54,662 nt of DNA from Bacteroidales bacterium (lineage in GTDB: Bacteria > Bacteroidota > Bacteroidia > Bacteroidales > Bacteroidaceae), in NCBI GenBank assembly GCA_015060965.1, contig SUXN01000018.1, positions 1 to 54,662 on the forward strand, given 5' to 3'. The notes under the pieces were generated by a model. The model was not told where the DNA came from. It did no database searches and worked only from the letters and a program-made list of their open reading frames with translations. Numbering within the stretch: the first letter of the stretch is position 1; every line of letters starts with the position of its first letter. The position numbers were made by a program, and so were the translations under genes. This document shows, piece after piece, positions 9,676-18,445 of the stretch.

Positions 9676-9695
9676 ACGGTTTGCATGCAAACCGT
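9676..9695. repeat. Perfect 20-bp palindrome after rpsP
   Basis: ACGGTTTGCATGCAAACCGT is a perfect 20-bp palindrome 14 bp after the rpsP stop codon and 20 bp before the terminator hairpin. It has no loop, so it looks more like a protein-binding site than a terminator, but in RNA it could also protect the 3' end. Confidence 0.6.
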
Positions 9696-9714
9696 TTGCA
9701 GTAATGCTCAAGAT

Positions 9715-9751
9715 AAGGCCGCTGACCGCAAGGTCGGTGGCCTTGATTTTT
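9715..9751 (+). terminator. Rho-independent terminator of rpsP
   Basis: AAGGCCGCTGACC and GGTCGGTGGCCTT form a 13-bp stem (two G-U pairs in RNA) closed by a GCAA tetraloop and followed by GATTTTTAT. This is a textbook intrinsic terminator 53 bp after the rpsP stop. Confidence 0.85.
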
Positions 9752-9786
9752 ATCGGCAGCCGTTCTGCTTTTTTAGCACACCGGAC

Positions 9787-9817
9787 TTTGACAATAGCAA
9801 GAATTGAGCTATTTTTG
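9787..9817 (+). promoter_or_regulatory. Bacteroidetes-type promoter for the S41-like gene
   Basis: TTTG at 9787-9790 and TATTTTTG at 9810-9817 are separated by 19 bp, which matches the primary sigma consensus TTTG-N19-21-TAnnTTTG. The gene starts 60 bp further on. Confidence 0.6.
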
Positions 9818-9876
9818 TTATCTGCAAATATATATAATCAGAAACCAGAACAGCTTCTACAATAATCAAGTCTAAA

Positions 9877-11103
9877 ATGAGAACCAGAAGACTATACACA
9901 CTATCACTGCTGCTTGCAACGGCACTCTCTTTCTTGTCGTGCGGTGAGGACCGCACATACGAGTATCTCGAGAAGACCGCCGAGAACCAGTGGATATTCT
10001 CAAAGATGAGCGAGGAGTATCTGTGGGCGGATGGCCTCAAGAGCCCCGAGCGCAACGAATTCTTTGCCACTCCGTCAAAATTCTTCACCTCACTGTTGGC
10101 GAAGGGTGACAAGACATCATTCTTCAGTGACTCCACAGCCACAACCTCATACGGCATGAAATTCGCACTTATGCGTGATCCGTTGGGGGAGAAGATGAGC
10201 CGTTACTTTGCACTTGTGCTCTTTGTAGAACCAGGTTCTACGGCTGCATCGGCAGGCCTTGAGCGCGGAATGTGGATATCATCAATAAACGGCAAGGCCC
10301 TTACCGCATCGAGCGGCAAACAGCTCACAGAGGGCGAGGCGCTGAATGTAGAGACGCAGGATATCGAGTTCGACGACGTGGAGAGCAAATATGTGTGGTC
10401 CGCAGGCAAGGCATTCACTTTGCAGCCGTCAACAGCCATCACTGATCGCGCGCTTCTGCTCGATACAATATATAATGTACGTTCAAACAAAGTAGGATAT
10501 ATCCTCTGCAACAATCTCAATGGCTCTGCGCTCGCCGATGAATTCCAGACCGTGGCCCTTGATTTTCTTGCGGAGAATGTAACTGACATTGTGCTTGACA
10601 TGCGCTACTGCAACGGCGGTTCAATAGAGAACGCCGCGGAGATTGCAGCCATCTTTGTACCCGCATCGCTTACAGGAACGCCTTTTGCGACCCTCAACGG
10701 AAAAGAAGAAGAGGTATACGGCTACCCTGCTCCATTGGCAAACCTCAGCGACAAGAAACTGTATATAATCACAGGCAACGACACCAGAGGCATGGCAGAA
10801 CTTTTCATCGCTTCGGTCAATGCTTCACGTGGCATGTATGAGGTGCTGACGATAGGTGAGCGCACGGCCGGCTCAAACCTCATGACGCGTGAGTTCGAGT
10901 CACCATTCTCTTTCAGCATAAACCCGGCTGTAGCTGTCATGGCTTCATCGAACGGTGCAGAACTGACAGCAGAAGGCATAACTCCGGACTATCCTCTTGA
11001 CGAGCTTGAAGAGGTAGAGCACATATACCCTTTGGGCAACGAAAGGGAATATATACTGCGCAATGTGGAGTATCTTATTGTTAACGGTACCATGCCGCAA
11101 TAG
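9877..11103 (+). CDS. S41/C-terminal-processing-peptidase-like lipoprotein, probably inactive
   Basis: A lipoprotein signal with lipobox FLSC (Cys22) is followed by a helical N-terminal part, a PDZ-like segment (about residues 110-145, PGSTAASAGLERGMWISSI) and an S41 domain (about 200-380). The S41 core motif is recognisable as DMRYCNGGSIENAAEIA. The catalytic region, usually TASASE, reads TRGMAE at about residues 303-308, so the nucleophilic Ser is Gly and the second Ser is Ala. The usual GKN lysine is Ser333 in GERTAGSNL. The Ser-Lys dyad therefore seems lost, and I infer a binding or chaperone-like role instead of proteolysis. It has its own promoter (9787-9817) and a terminator at 11125-11160. 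Family assignment is firm; inactivity is inference. Confidence 0.85.
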   Translation: MRTRRLYTLSLLLATALSFLSCGEDRTYEYLEKTAENQWIFSKMSEEYLWADGLKSPERNEFFATPSKFFTSLLAKGDKTSFFSDSTATTSYGMKFALMRDPLGEKMSRYFALVLFVEPGSTAASAGLERGMWISSINGKALTASSGKQLTEGEALNVETQDIEFDDVESKYVWSAGKAFTLQPSTAITDRALLLDTIYNVRSNKVGYILCNNLNGSALADEFQTVALDFLAENVTDIVLDMRYCNGGSIENAAEIAAIFVPASLTGTPFATLNGKEEEVYGYPAPLANLSDKKLYIITGNDTRGMAELFIASVNASRGMYEVLTIGERTAGSNLMTREFESPFSFSINPAVAVMASSNGAELTAEGITPDYPLDELEEVEHIYPLGNEREYILRNVEYLIVNGTMPQ

Positions 11104-11124
11104 AATTATAATAAGTAATATACA

Positions 11125-11160
11125 AGCACTGTCGTCGCAAATGACGGCAGTGCTTTTTTT
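11125..11160 (+). terminator. Rho-independent terminator of the S41-like gene
   Basis: AAGCACTGTCGTC pairs with GACGGCAGTGCTT (one G-U pair) across a six-base loop and is followed by a run of Ts. It lies 21 bp after the stop codon. Confidence 0.85.
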
Positions 11161-11249
11161 ATATCTATTCACCTACTGAAACAAAAAATTATGAACATAC
11201 TGCGCGGTTGCGGTGTTATTTCACCAAATAACCCCAAAATCAAATTTAA

Positions 11250-11732
11250 ATGAAAAAGATTCTTCTATTCACAGCAACCGCGACGACACTGCTATTCTCG
11301 TCGTGCAACTCTTGCGGCAACAAAGCCCCTCAAGGAGTAATCATTGAGAGTGACAGCATCTACATGGTCAATGACTCTACCATTGCCGACAAGCAGACCT
11401 TCATATTCGAAGGACAATCGCCCATGAACGGCAACTCTATTGCCGATGTAATGCTCGCAATCAGTACCATCAACCTGAACAGCGACGGTACCTACACCAT
11501 CACGACCGATTATGTCGATGAAGGCGTTGCAACCCAGAACGACCAGGGAGAGGCAGTCATCATTACTGGCAACGACAGCACAATGACTGTCATAGAGCTC
11601 GTTTCAGCCAACAAGAACCCGACTGTCAGCTTCATGATGATGCAGGACAGTTCACTTGTGAAAGTCGGTAACAACGGCAAGCCGGTGAGCAATGACCCCG
11701 CACACAAGCTTAACCTCAAAAAGAACAATTAA
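11250..11732 (+). CDS. Small lipoprotein of unknown function
   Basis: The 160-residue protein begins with a lipoprotein signal, with lipobox FSSC at about residue 19. The mature part is rich in Asp, Asn, Ser and Thr and looks like an all-beta domain, with two similar stretches (NSDGTYTITTDYVDEG and later short strands). It loosely recalls NlpE-type lipoproteins, but the paired cysteines of that family are missing, so I give no function. It is followed after 17 bp by the DUF4136-like lipoprotein gene, and then by a small outer-membrane barrel gene, so the three probably form one envelope operon. Confidence 0.8.
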   Translation: MKKILLFTATATTLLFSSCNSCGNKAPQGVIIESDSIYMVNDSTIADKQTFIFEGQSPMNGNSIADVMLAISTINLNSDGTYTITTDYVDEGVATQNDQGEAVIITGNDSTMTVIELVSANKNPTVSFMMMQDSSLVKVGNNGKPVSNDPAHKLNLKKNN

Positions 11733-11749
11733 CCTAAAATTTTACTGAT

Positions 11750-12370
11750 ATGAAAAAGCTATCGACCATCATGCTTGCTGCAGCGTGCATAGTTCTTGCA
11801 TCGTGCCAGAAAGACCCTGACACAGACAAGCTGGACAACCACTACCTTGTCTACACCAATTATGACAGCGGTACCGACTTTGCTGCCATTGAGAGTTTCT
11901 ATGTCATCGACAGCATCCTCATCATAGGCAACAGCGAGAAACCGACCTATTGGAACAACAACAATTCGCAGCAGATAGTGAATGCTTACAGTGACAAGCT
12001 CGAAGGATGCGGCTACCTGCAGACCGAGACTGCCGAGGAGGCCGATGTCATCCTTCAGCTCAGCTACATCAACAACACCTATTATTTCACCTCGTTCGGT
12101 CCCGGACCATGGTGGAACGCCTATCCCGGCTACTGGAACTGGGGCGGCTGGGGCTGGTACTATCCCTACACGTTCAGCTACAGCTACAGCACCGGTTCAA
12201 TCATCGGCGAGCTTGTGAACACCAATGCCCCTACCCCGCAGAACGACAAGCTGACAGTAATATGGAACTCATATATCTGTGGCCTGCTCAACGGCAACAA
12301 CCTGAGTCTGTCGCGTACCATGGAGGCTATAAACCAAGCATTCGTACAGTCGCCATACTTGAAGAAATAG
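11750..12370 (+). CDS. DUF4136-like lipoprotein
   Basis: The signal peptide ends in the lipobox LASC (Cys19). The 206-residue protein has the layout of the DUF4136 family: an N-terminal strand with YTNYDSGTDF, a helix with the EGCGYLQTETAEEADVILQLSY pattern (each residue block read by eye), an aromatic glycine-tryptophan loop (GPGPWWNAYPGYWNWGGWGW) and a C-terminal helix ending AFVQSPYLKK. Such proteins are periplasmic-facing lipoproteins of unknown biochemical role, often next to small outer-membrane barrels, as here: the next gene starts 28 bp downstream. Confidence 0.82.
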   Translation: MKKLSTIMLAAACIVLASCQKDPDTDKLDNHYLVYTNYDSGTDFAAIESFYVIDSILIIGNSEKPTYWNNNNSQQIVNAYSDKLEGCGYLQTETAEEADVILQLSYINNTYYFTSFGPGPWWNAYPGYWNWGGWGWYYPYTFSYSYSTGSIIGELVNTNAPTPQNDKLTVIWNSYICGLLNGNNLSLSRTMEAINQAFVQSPYLKK

Positions 12371-12398
12371 GATGTAGAACTTCAAAAACAGTACAATT

Positions 12399-13019
12399 AT
12401 GAAAACTATAACCAGACTATCATCAATAATGCTCCTTGTCTGCGTGCTTGCCATCCCGTCAAAGAGCAAGGCACAGATATCGCTTGACAGTTATTACAAC
12501 ATCGACTGGCAGTTCAACATCCCACTGGGCAACAGTTTTTCCAGTGGTGCCAGCGGCTGGGGAATGAACTTTGAGGGCGGATATTATGTTACTCCTCAGA
12601 TTGCCGTTGGTGCGTTCCTGAACTTCCACAGCAACAACGAGTATTTCTCGCGCAGGACACTGCATCTTGACAAGACCCTGTCGCTGAACACCGACCAGCA
12701 GCACCAGATGTTTACACTCCCCTTCGGACTGCTCGCACGCTACAGGTTCATCGAGGCAGACATGCAGCCGTATGTGGGAATGAAGCTCGGAATGTGCTAT
12801 GCGGAGTTCAACAACTATTATTACATTTTCCTGAAGAGCCAGGACCGTTGGGGATTCTATATGTCACCCGAGGTAGGTTTCAACTGGTATCCTTGGGCCA
12901 ACAGCATAGGCTTCCACTTTGCACTCTATTACAGCTTTGCCACAAACAAGTGCAACATCATGACCTACTCCGAGGATATCATCAACTGCCTTGGATTCAG
13001 GTTAGGTCTGGCATTCTGA
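12399..13019 (+). CDS. Small outer-membrane beta-barrel protein
   Basis: A signal peptide (cleavage near AKAQ, about residue 26) precedes a 180-residue domain made of alternating hydrophobic and polar strands, with Gly/Tyr-rich turns and a C-terminal Phe (RLGLAF), as expected for an eight-stranded barrel inserted by the BAM machinery. The pattern resembles OmpW/PorT-like porin families, but I cannot name one. It is the last gene of the envelope operon with two lipoprotein genes upstream and is closed by a bidirectional terminator hairpin at 13030-13076. Confidence 0.8.
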   Translation: MKTITRLSSIMLLVCVLAIPSKSKAQISLDSYYNIDWQFNIPLGNSFSSGASGWGMNFEGGYYVTPQIAVGAFLNFHSNNEYFSRRTLHLDKTLSLNTDQQHQMFTLPFGLLARYRFIEADMQPYVGMKLGMCYAEFNNYYYIFLKSQDRWGFYMSPEVGFNWYPWANSIGFHFALYYSFATNKCNIMTYSEDIINCLGFRLGLAF

Positions 13020-13029
13020 CAAGGCTTAA

Positions 13030-13076
13030 ATAGCGAGAGGCTCCAGCATTGATTATCAGCTGGAGCCTCTCGCTAT
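13030..13076. terminator. Bidirectional terminator between convergent genes
   Basis: An 18-bp perfect inverted repeat (13030-13047 and 13059-13076, arms beginning ATAGCGAGAGG) lies between the stop codons of the barrel gene (plus) and the orphan gene (minus). On the minus strand it is followed by TTTAAG, on the plus strand by a weak pyrimidine stretch. Confidence 0.75.
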
Positions 13077-13093
13077 GTCCTGATACTTCTTTG

Positions 13094-13693
13094 TCACCTT
13101 TCAGGAATGTATCTTCTTGTAACAAACGGGCGCGTCTTGCCATTAAGTGCATGTGACAAGACCTCCTCCAGTCCTGGTGCCCCTTCAAATTTTTTACACA
13201 TATATTGCACCTGTCCGAACAGCCCTATTTCACGAAAGAGTTCGGCTTTCAGACTGACAGGCACCATTTCATTGTCATATCTCTGCATCGCCATTGCGGC
13301 ATTGATAAAACAGTTCAGTTCCTTAAGCGACGGTTCCGGACTATCATATTCCCGACGGTATCTATCATTGAAACTATGGATAATGTTCTTCAATAAAAGA
13401 AAGCGTGTAGAGCTGTCAAGCGTACCGTCCTCTTCCATCTGGGCATAAGCATCGGCAAACTCGAGCACGCCCAACTCGGGATTGCAGACGTTGCCCTCAT
13501 CCTCAATCCCACTTTCGTCCTCACACATACCAACCGGTATATATTTACCGGTTACACGGGACAATTTGACTGCCGGTTTAAGATAACTGTAACACATACC
13601 TGTGACACCTCCGTCCGACCATTCTCTTATCTGTGACATTGTCATTCTTCTAAGCTTGCGCATACCCTCAAGTTCATAGCTGAAATCATCCAT
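13094..13693 (-). CDS. Orphan hypothetical protein (199 aa)
   Basis: I do not recognise this protein. It has no signal peptide or membrane segment, so it is probably cytoplasmic. The first 30 residues are basic and helical (MRKLRRMTMSQIREWSDGG), followed by an acidic region (about residues 55-90, with CEDESGIEDEG), a helical middle part (95-165) and a basic C-terminus ending in RPFVTRRYIPER. Six cysteines are spread over the sequence without a clear metal-binding pattern. It is monocistronic, transcribed towards the envelope operon and sharing the hairpin terminator at 13030-13076. The open frame of 200 codons and a terminator support a real gene. Confidence 0.7.
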   Translation of the reverse strand: MDDFSYELEGMRKLRRMTMSQIREWSDGGVTGMCYSYLKPAVKLSRVTGKYIPVGMCEDESGIEDEGNVCNPELGVLEFADAYAQMEEDGTLDSSTRFLLLKNIIHSFNDRYRREYDSPEPSLKELNCFINAAMAMQRYDNEMVPVSLKAELFREIGLFGQVQYMCKKFEGAPGLEEVLSHALNGKTRPFVTRRYIPER

Positions 13694-13823
13694 AATAGTA
13701 TATCATTTGATTGTTACATATATAAGACCAATAAAAAGGCATAATATCACTTTATACATGAAACATTTAATACAATTTAACCGCAAAAGCGTCATTTAGT
13801 CTTTTTTGGCACACGCAATAAAC

Positions 13824-13855
13824 AAAAAGAGGACGACATTCAATGTCGCCCTCTT
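13824..13855 (-). terminator. Rho-independent terminator of the M16 peptidase gene
   Basis: On the minus strand, AAGAGGGCGACATT pairs with AATGTCGTCCTCTT (one G-U pair, tiny loop) and is followed by TTTTTG. It lies 53 bp after the stop codon of the M16 gene. Confidence 0.85.
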
Positions 13856-13907
13856 CAAGTAGAAATGATTAAAAAATCACCTTAAAATTGCAAGCATAAA
13901 GCAGATA

Positions 13908-16715
13908 TTACTCTGCGGGTGTCATACTTACTTCGATGAAATTACCCTGGTCAAGGATATACTTTGCAAACAGGCGGATATCCTCGGCTGTGATGCCCTT
14001 TACAAGCTCCTCGTAGCCGCTATGGTTATCCTCGCCATCGAAGTAGTAGCTGTAGAGCCAGTTCATCCAGGCGCCGTTCTTCTTCTGGCTCTCCTCGAAT
14101 GACTTGAGCATATAGCTGCGGACCTTCTCGACATGCTCGGCAACAGGGCCCTGTGCAGCAAGCTTCTCAAACTCACGTACGATGATTGCTGCAAGCTCCT
14201 CGCGACGCTCGGGCGACATCTTGAAGTTCACAAGCAGAGAGTACTCACCCTCGGGATATTTTGAGATAGAACCGCGTACACCAACACCGTATGTACCGCC
14301 CTCCTTCTCACGCACCTCCTCGGTGTAGACAATGTTCAGCACCTGGTTCAGGAAGCTCATGACAATGCGGTTCTTACGTGATGGGTCAATCTTACCGGCA
14401 TAGATGATGTTCTCTGTACCCGTAGGATTCTCCATCTTGTTCTTGAAGTTGTTGCGGTAAACGCCAGTGCGTGTCTCCACAGTAGTCTTCTCAATCTTCT
14501 CTACACGGCCGTTGCAAGGCAGTGCACCGATATAACGCTCGACAAGAGGCTTTATGGCATCAAGGTCAACATTACCTACAATGAAGAACTGGTAGCCTGT
14601 AGCATCGCTTGTGCGCTCTCTGTAAATCTCAAGCACTCTGTCATAATCCACGGCATCCACATCGGCAGCTACAAACGGCTTCACGCGTGGATGGTTGCCG
14701 TACATTGCAACAACCATTGTATCGCTGAGTGCTGTGTTGGGGTTGAGGTTCCTGTCCTTGAGGTTATTGCGCAGACGTGTGGTATAAGACTCAAATGCTT
14801 TCTCGTCCTTGCGTGGTGATGTATACTTGAGGTAAAGAAGCTGGAACATCTCCTCGGCATCCTTTGGAGAGCAGCCGGCACTGATGATGTCATATATTGC
14901 GCTTGTACCCACGCTTGCCGATGCTGTGCTGCCTGCGAGCTTCTTGCTCAGTTGGGTAGCGTCAAAAGCGCCGAAGCCGCCTATGCTTGACAATGCGGAA
15001 AGCATACCGATGTTCACTCTCTCGCTGTCGGGATAACGGTTTGTACCTCCGACCTTGTAACCGCTGAGGTTGATTGCATCGGCCTGGAAATCGGTAGGCT
15101 TTACAATGACCTTTATACCGTTGGAGAGGGTCCACACTGTTGAGCCCCACTTGCCTTCCTCGGTCTTCACCACCTTGCCGCCGGCAGGAATCTCTGCAAG
15201 CAGAGGTGCATCGACTGCGTTGTCCTCGTATGCCGAAATCCTTGCATTGCCAACCATCTTCAGAAGCATCTCAATGTCATTCTTGCCGGGATATGTAGCA
15301 CCCTCACGCTCGGGAGCGAAAGAAACGGCCACACGGTTATCTTCGCGGTGCAATGACGGGAGGACCTCATTCACCTCGTCGAGTGTAAGAGAGTTGATTA
15401 TATCGAGTGTCAGTTCATACTCCTTCTCGGGAGCCATCATGTCAACCTCATCAAGGAAGTGACGGATGCAGTTCTGTACATAGTAGTCGTTGGTGCGCTT
15501 GTCACGCTCGGCATACCAGCTCTCTGTACCTGCAATCATACGCTCTTTAAGACGGTCGAACTCAGGCTGTGTAAAGCCGAAACGACGAGCACGCTCAACT
15601 TCAGTAAACACCATAGGAATTGCCTCGAGAATCTGCTCGGGCTTACACTGCACCATTACCGTAAAGGCTTTCTTTGTTTCTGTGACACCGAAGCCGCTGT
15701 AACCTACGCCGGCACGCAGATAAGGTGGATTATCTTTGCTCATAATCTCCGAGAAACGGCTGTTCAACATAGAGATTGCGAATGAACGCTTGGTGTTCTC
15801 GCGGATATACTCCTTTGTGTTACGCTGGTCACGGGCAGGAACATCGTGTTTATACATCAGCTGCAGCACATAATTCTGCTGCTCCTTGTCAATCTGCTGT
15901 GAGAAAATCATCTCCTTGTTATCATCGACAGGATAGTAGATGCGCTCTGCAGGGTTCTTTACCTTCTTGATTTTCTTGAAGATTTTCTTCACCTTTTTCT
16001 CGACCTCATCGACATCGATATCACCGACGATTACAATACCCTGCAAGTCGGGGCGATACCACTTCTCGTAGTAATCGCGCAGAGCCTGGTGAGGGAAGTT
16101 GTCCACTACCTCCATTATACCGATGGGAAGACGCTTACCGTAACGGCTGCCGGGGAAGATGTCGGCAAGCATACGCTCCTGCATACGCATCATCGCCGTA
16201 TTGCGGCCTCTCCACTCCTCGTGTATTACGCCACGCTCCTTGTCTATCTCCTCACCGTCGAGGATAAGACCGTCTGCCCAGTCGTGGAGAATCCACAGAC
16301 AAGAGTCAATGGCACCCTCTACATTCACGGGCACATTGTTGATGTTATACACAGTCTCATCTATTGCTGTATAAGCATTAAGATCAGCACCGAACTTTAC
16401 GCCGATACCCTCAAGATAGTTGATGAGCGCCTTGCCGGGGAAGTGTTCTGTGCCGTTGAAGCACATGTGCTCAAGGAAGTGGGCAAGACCACGCTGGTCC
16501 TCTTCCTCCTGGATTGAGCCCACCTTCTGGGCTATGTAAAAGTTCACAAGCTTCTCGGGGTTAGCATTGTGACGGATGTAATAGGTGAGGCCATTCTTCA
16601 GTTTACCGATTCTGATAGAGGGATCAACCGGAAGCTGCTCACCCTTTTGCGCTGCTACAGGCATTGCCAACACTACAGCAAGCATCAGCAGCATAAACAA
16701 ACGGATTTTTCTCAT
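13908..16715 (-). CDS. M16 family zinc metallopeptidase (pitrilysin-like, two-domain)
   Basis: The 935-residue protein has a signal peptide (cleavage near VAAQ, residue 23) and two M16 halves. The first half has the inverted zinc motif HxxEH as H79-F-L-E82-H83, with the distal glutamate in the ERGVIHEEWRGR segment (about residue 160). The second half (from about 520) lacks this motif and is the usual inactive partner. The length and layout match periplasmic PqqL/pitrilysin-type enzymes that degrade short peptides in a closed chamber. The gene is monocistronic: a TAAATTTG box lies at 16765-16772 and a terminator at 13824-13855. Confidence 0.93.
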   Translation of the reverse strand: MRKIRLFMLLMLAVVLAMPVAAQKGEQLPVDPSIRIGKLKNGLTYYIRHNANPEKLVNFYIAQKVGSIQEEEDQRGLAHFLEHMCFNGTEHFPGKALINYLEGIGVKFGADLNAYTAIDETVYNINNVPVNVEGAIDSCLWILHDWADGLILDGEEIDKERGVIHEEWRGRNTAMMRMQERMLADIFPGSRYGKRLPIGIMEVVDNFPHQALRDYYEKWYRPDLQGIVIVGDIDVDEVEKKVKKIFKKIKKVKNPAERIYYPVDDNKEMIFSQQIDKEQQNYVLQLMYKHDVPARDQRNTKEYIRENTKRSFAISMLNSRFSEIMSKDNPPYLRAGVGYSGFGVTETKKAFTVMVQCKPEQILEAIPMVFTEVERARRFGFTQPEFDRLKERMIAGTESWYAERDKRTNDYYVQNCIRHFLDEVDMMAPEKEYELTLDIINSLTLDEVNEVLPSLHREDNRVAVSFAPEREGATYPGKNDIEMLLKMVGNARISAYEDNAVDAPLLAEIPAGGKVVKTEEGKWGSTVWTLSNGIKVIVKPTDFQADAINLSGYKVGGTNRYPDSERVNIGMLSALSSIGGFGAFDATQLSKKLAGSTASASVGTSAIYDIISAGCSPKDAEEMFQLLYLKYTSPRKDEKAFESYTTRLRNNLKDRNLNPNTALSDTMVVAMYGNHPRVKPFVAADVDAVDYDRVLEIYRERTSDATGYQFFIVGNVDLDAIKPLVERYIGALPCNGRVEKIEKTTVETRTGVYRNNFKNKMENPTGTENIIYAGKIDPSRKNRIVMSFLNQVLNIVYTEEVREKEGGTYGVGVRGSISKYPEGEYSLLVNFKMSPERREELAAIIVREFEKLAAQGPVAEHVEKVRSYMLKSFEESQKKNGAWMNWLYSYYFDGEDNHSGYEELVKGITAEDIRLFAKYILDQGNFIEVSMTPAE

Positions 16716-16764
16716 AGTTTATAATTTAGATAGTTCTCAAATCTTCTTAACTCTAAACATTCTG

Positions 16765-16772
16765 CAAATTTA
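16765..16772 (-). promoter_or_regulatory. Putative -7 box of the M16 peptidase promoter
   Basis: On the minus strand TAAATTTG matches TAnnTTTG and lies 50 bp upstream of the start codon at 16715. An upstream TTGA with a spacing of about 21 bp could serve as -33 element. Confidence 0.5.
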
Positions 16773-16868
16773 ATTAAAAAGGAGCATTGTGTTTCAATAG
16801 GTGCTGTATTATTATAATAATTTAATACAATTCACAATTATTGTTTACTGCATACGGATTTATATATG

Positions 16869-16876
16869 TAACTTTG
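16869..16876 (+). promoter_or_regulatory. Putative -7 box of the threonine aldolase promoter
   Basis: TAACTTTG matches TAnnTTTG and ends 22 bp before the start codon at 16899. TTTA at 16844-16847, 21 bp upstream, is a near match to the -33 element TTTG. Confidence 0.55.
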
Positions 16877-16898
16877 CGGCAAACAAAACTATTGACAG

Positions 16899-17945
16899 AT
16901 GATAAGATTCGATTCAGATTACATAGAAGGAGCACATCCTTCAATCCTTGAGGCTCTTGCAGCAAGCAACTTCGAGCAGCACGTGGGCTACGGCTGCGAC
17001 GACTACTGTGAACGTGCACGCGACATCATACGCTCACATTGCAAGGACAACACTGTGGGCGTGCAGTTCCTTGTAGGCGGGACACAGGCAAACGTAACAG
17101 TCATTGATGCGCTGCTGTACAGTTACCAGGGCGTGATATCTGCCGACAGCGGACACATAAACGTACACGAGACCGGCGCACCCGAGGCTACAGGGCATAA
17201 GGTCATTGCCCTTCCGTCGGCCGACGGCCGTCTGTCGCTCGAGCAGATAAAGGAGTGCTACTTCAACCATTGGAATGACCACTCGCACGAACACACCGTG
17301 CAGCCGGGAATGGTATACCTCTCCTGCCCTGCCGAGAACGGGCTCATATACAGCAAGGCCGAGCTTACCGGTATCTCGGAGTTCTGCCACCAGCACGGGC
17401 TATACCTCTTTGTCGACGGAGCACGCCTGGGCTACGGCCTGCAGTCGGACGGTTGCGACTTTACAATTGCTGACCTTGCACGCCTGTGCGATGCGTTCTA
17501 CATAGGTGGCACAAAGGTGGGAGCACTCTTCGGTGAGGCCGTTGTATTCAAGGGCGAGGAGATGCACCGCAGTTTCCGCTATGCCATCAAGCAGCACGGC
17601 GGCATGCTTGCCAAAGGGCGCCTGTTGGGCATACAGTTCGAGCAGCTGATGAAAGGCGGCGAGGATTGCCTCTACTTCAAGCTGGCACGCCACGCGAACA
17701 GCCTTGCTGCAAGAATACGCACAGCATTCGAGAAGAAAGGGATAAGAATGTGGATTCCCTCACAGACAAATATGCAGTTCCCGATACTAACAAAGGAACA
17801 GCAGGAGAAGCTAATGCAGAAATATGTTCCAGAGTATTGGTGCAGATACGACGACACTCACGACGTCGTGCGTTTCTGCACAAGCTGGGCAACAAAGGAG
17901 GAGAATGTGGAACAGCTGTGCAAGGACATTGAAGAGCTATTGTAA
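16899..17945 (+). CDS. ltaE: Low-specificity L-threonine aldolase
   Basis: The 348-residue protein is a fold-type I PLP enzyme of the beta-eliminating lyase/threonine aldolase family. It cleaves L-threonine or L-allo-threonine to glycine and acetaldehyde. The N-terminal FDSDYIEGAHPSILEAL is typical, FLVGGTQANVTVIDALL holds the cofactor phosphate loop, VDGARLGYGL carries the aspartate that contacts the pyridine nitrogen, and the Schiff-base lysine is K206 in IGGTKVGALFG. Only two bases separate its stop from the prolyl-tRNA editing gene, so the two are co-transcribed from the TAACTTTG promoter just upstream. Confidence 0.93.
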   Translation: MIRFDSDYIEGAHPSILEALAASNFEQHVGYGCDDYCERARDIIRSHCKDNTVGVQFLVGGTQANVTVIDALLYSYQGVISADSGHINVHETGAPEATGHKVIALPSADGRLSLEQIKECYFNHWNDHSHEHTVQPGMVYLSCPAENGLIYSKAELTGISEFCHQHGLYLFVDGARLGYGLQSDGCDFTIADLARLCDAFYIGGTKVGALFGEAVVFKGEEMHRSFRYAIKQHGGMLAKGRLLGIQFEQLMKGGEDCLYFKLARHANSLAARIRTAFEKKGIRMWIPSQTNMQFPILTKEQQEKLMQKYVPEYWCRYDDTHDVVRFCTSWATKEENVEQLCKDIEELL

Positions 17946-17947
17946 CC

Positions 17948-18445
17948 ATGGAGAGCGAGAAGATAGAGAAGGTACTCGGCTACCTGAGAGCGCACGGCCT
18001 TGAGCACACACACTACACCCACCCCGAGGCTCCGACAATTGAGATAGCACGCCAGTATTGGCAAAAGGACGGTTCAAAGCATTGCAAGAACCTCTTCTTC
18101 CGTAACCACAAAGGCAACCGCCACTATCTTGTGGTGCTTGACTGTGAGCGCGACCTCGACATCCATGACCTTGAGAAACGCTTGCACCAGGGCAAGCTGT
18201 CGTTCGCCTCACCGCAGAGAATGGAGAAATATCTGGGGCTTACACCGGGTTCAGTGTCACCATTCGGACTTATAAACGACACCGACAACCATGTTCATCT
18301 GTTCCTTGACAAGAATCTGCAGAACGAGGCGTCGCTCAGTTTCCACCCTAACGACAACCACGCAACAGTGGTGATATCACAGGAGGAGTTCATGCGATAT
18401 CTCTCTATTGTGGGTAACAGCTATGAATTCATCGAGATGTATTGA
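17948..18445 (+). CDS. Prolyl-tRNA editing protein (YbaK/ProX family)
   Basis: This 165-residue single-domain protein matches the free-standing editing family that hydrolyses mischarged Ala-tRNA(Pro) or Cys-tRNA(Pro). Recognisable parts are the N-terminal YTHPEAPTIEIA segment, KNLFFRNHKGNRHYLVVLD, the FASPQRMEKYLGLTPGSVSPFGLIND core with the conserved Gly-Ser-Val-Ser-Pro-Phe-Gly, and VHLFLDKNL. It follows the threonine aldolase gene after two bases and is closed by a strong hairpin at 18445-18494. The pairing of a tRNA-quality gene with an amino acid catabolic gene may reflect shared transcription only. Confidence 0.9.
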   Translation: MESEKIEKVLGYLRAHGLEHTHYTHPEAPTIEIARQYWQKDGSKHCKNLFFRNHKGNRHYLVVLDCERDLDIHDLEKRLHQGKLSFASPQRMEKYLGLTPGSVSPFGLINDTDNHVHLFLDKNLQNEASLSFHPNDNHATVVISQEEFMRYLSIVGNSYEFIEMY

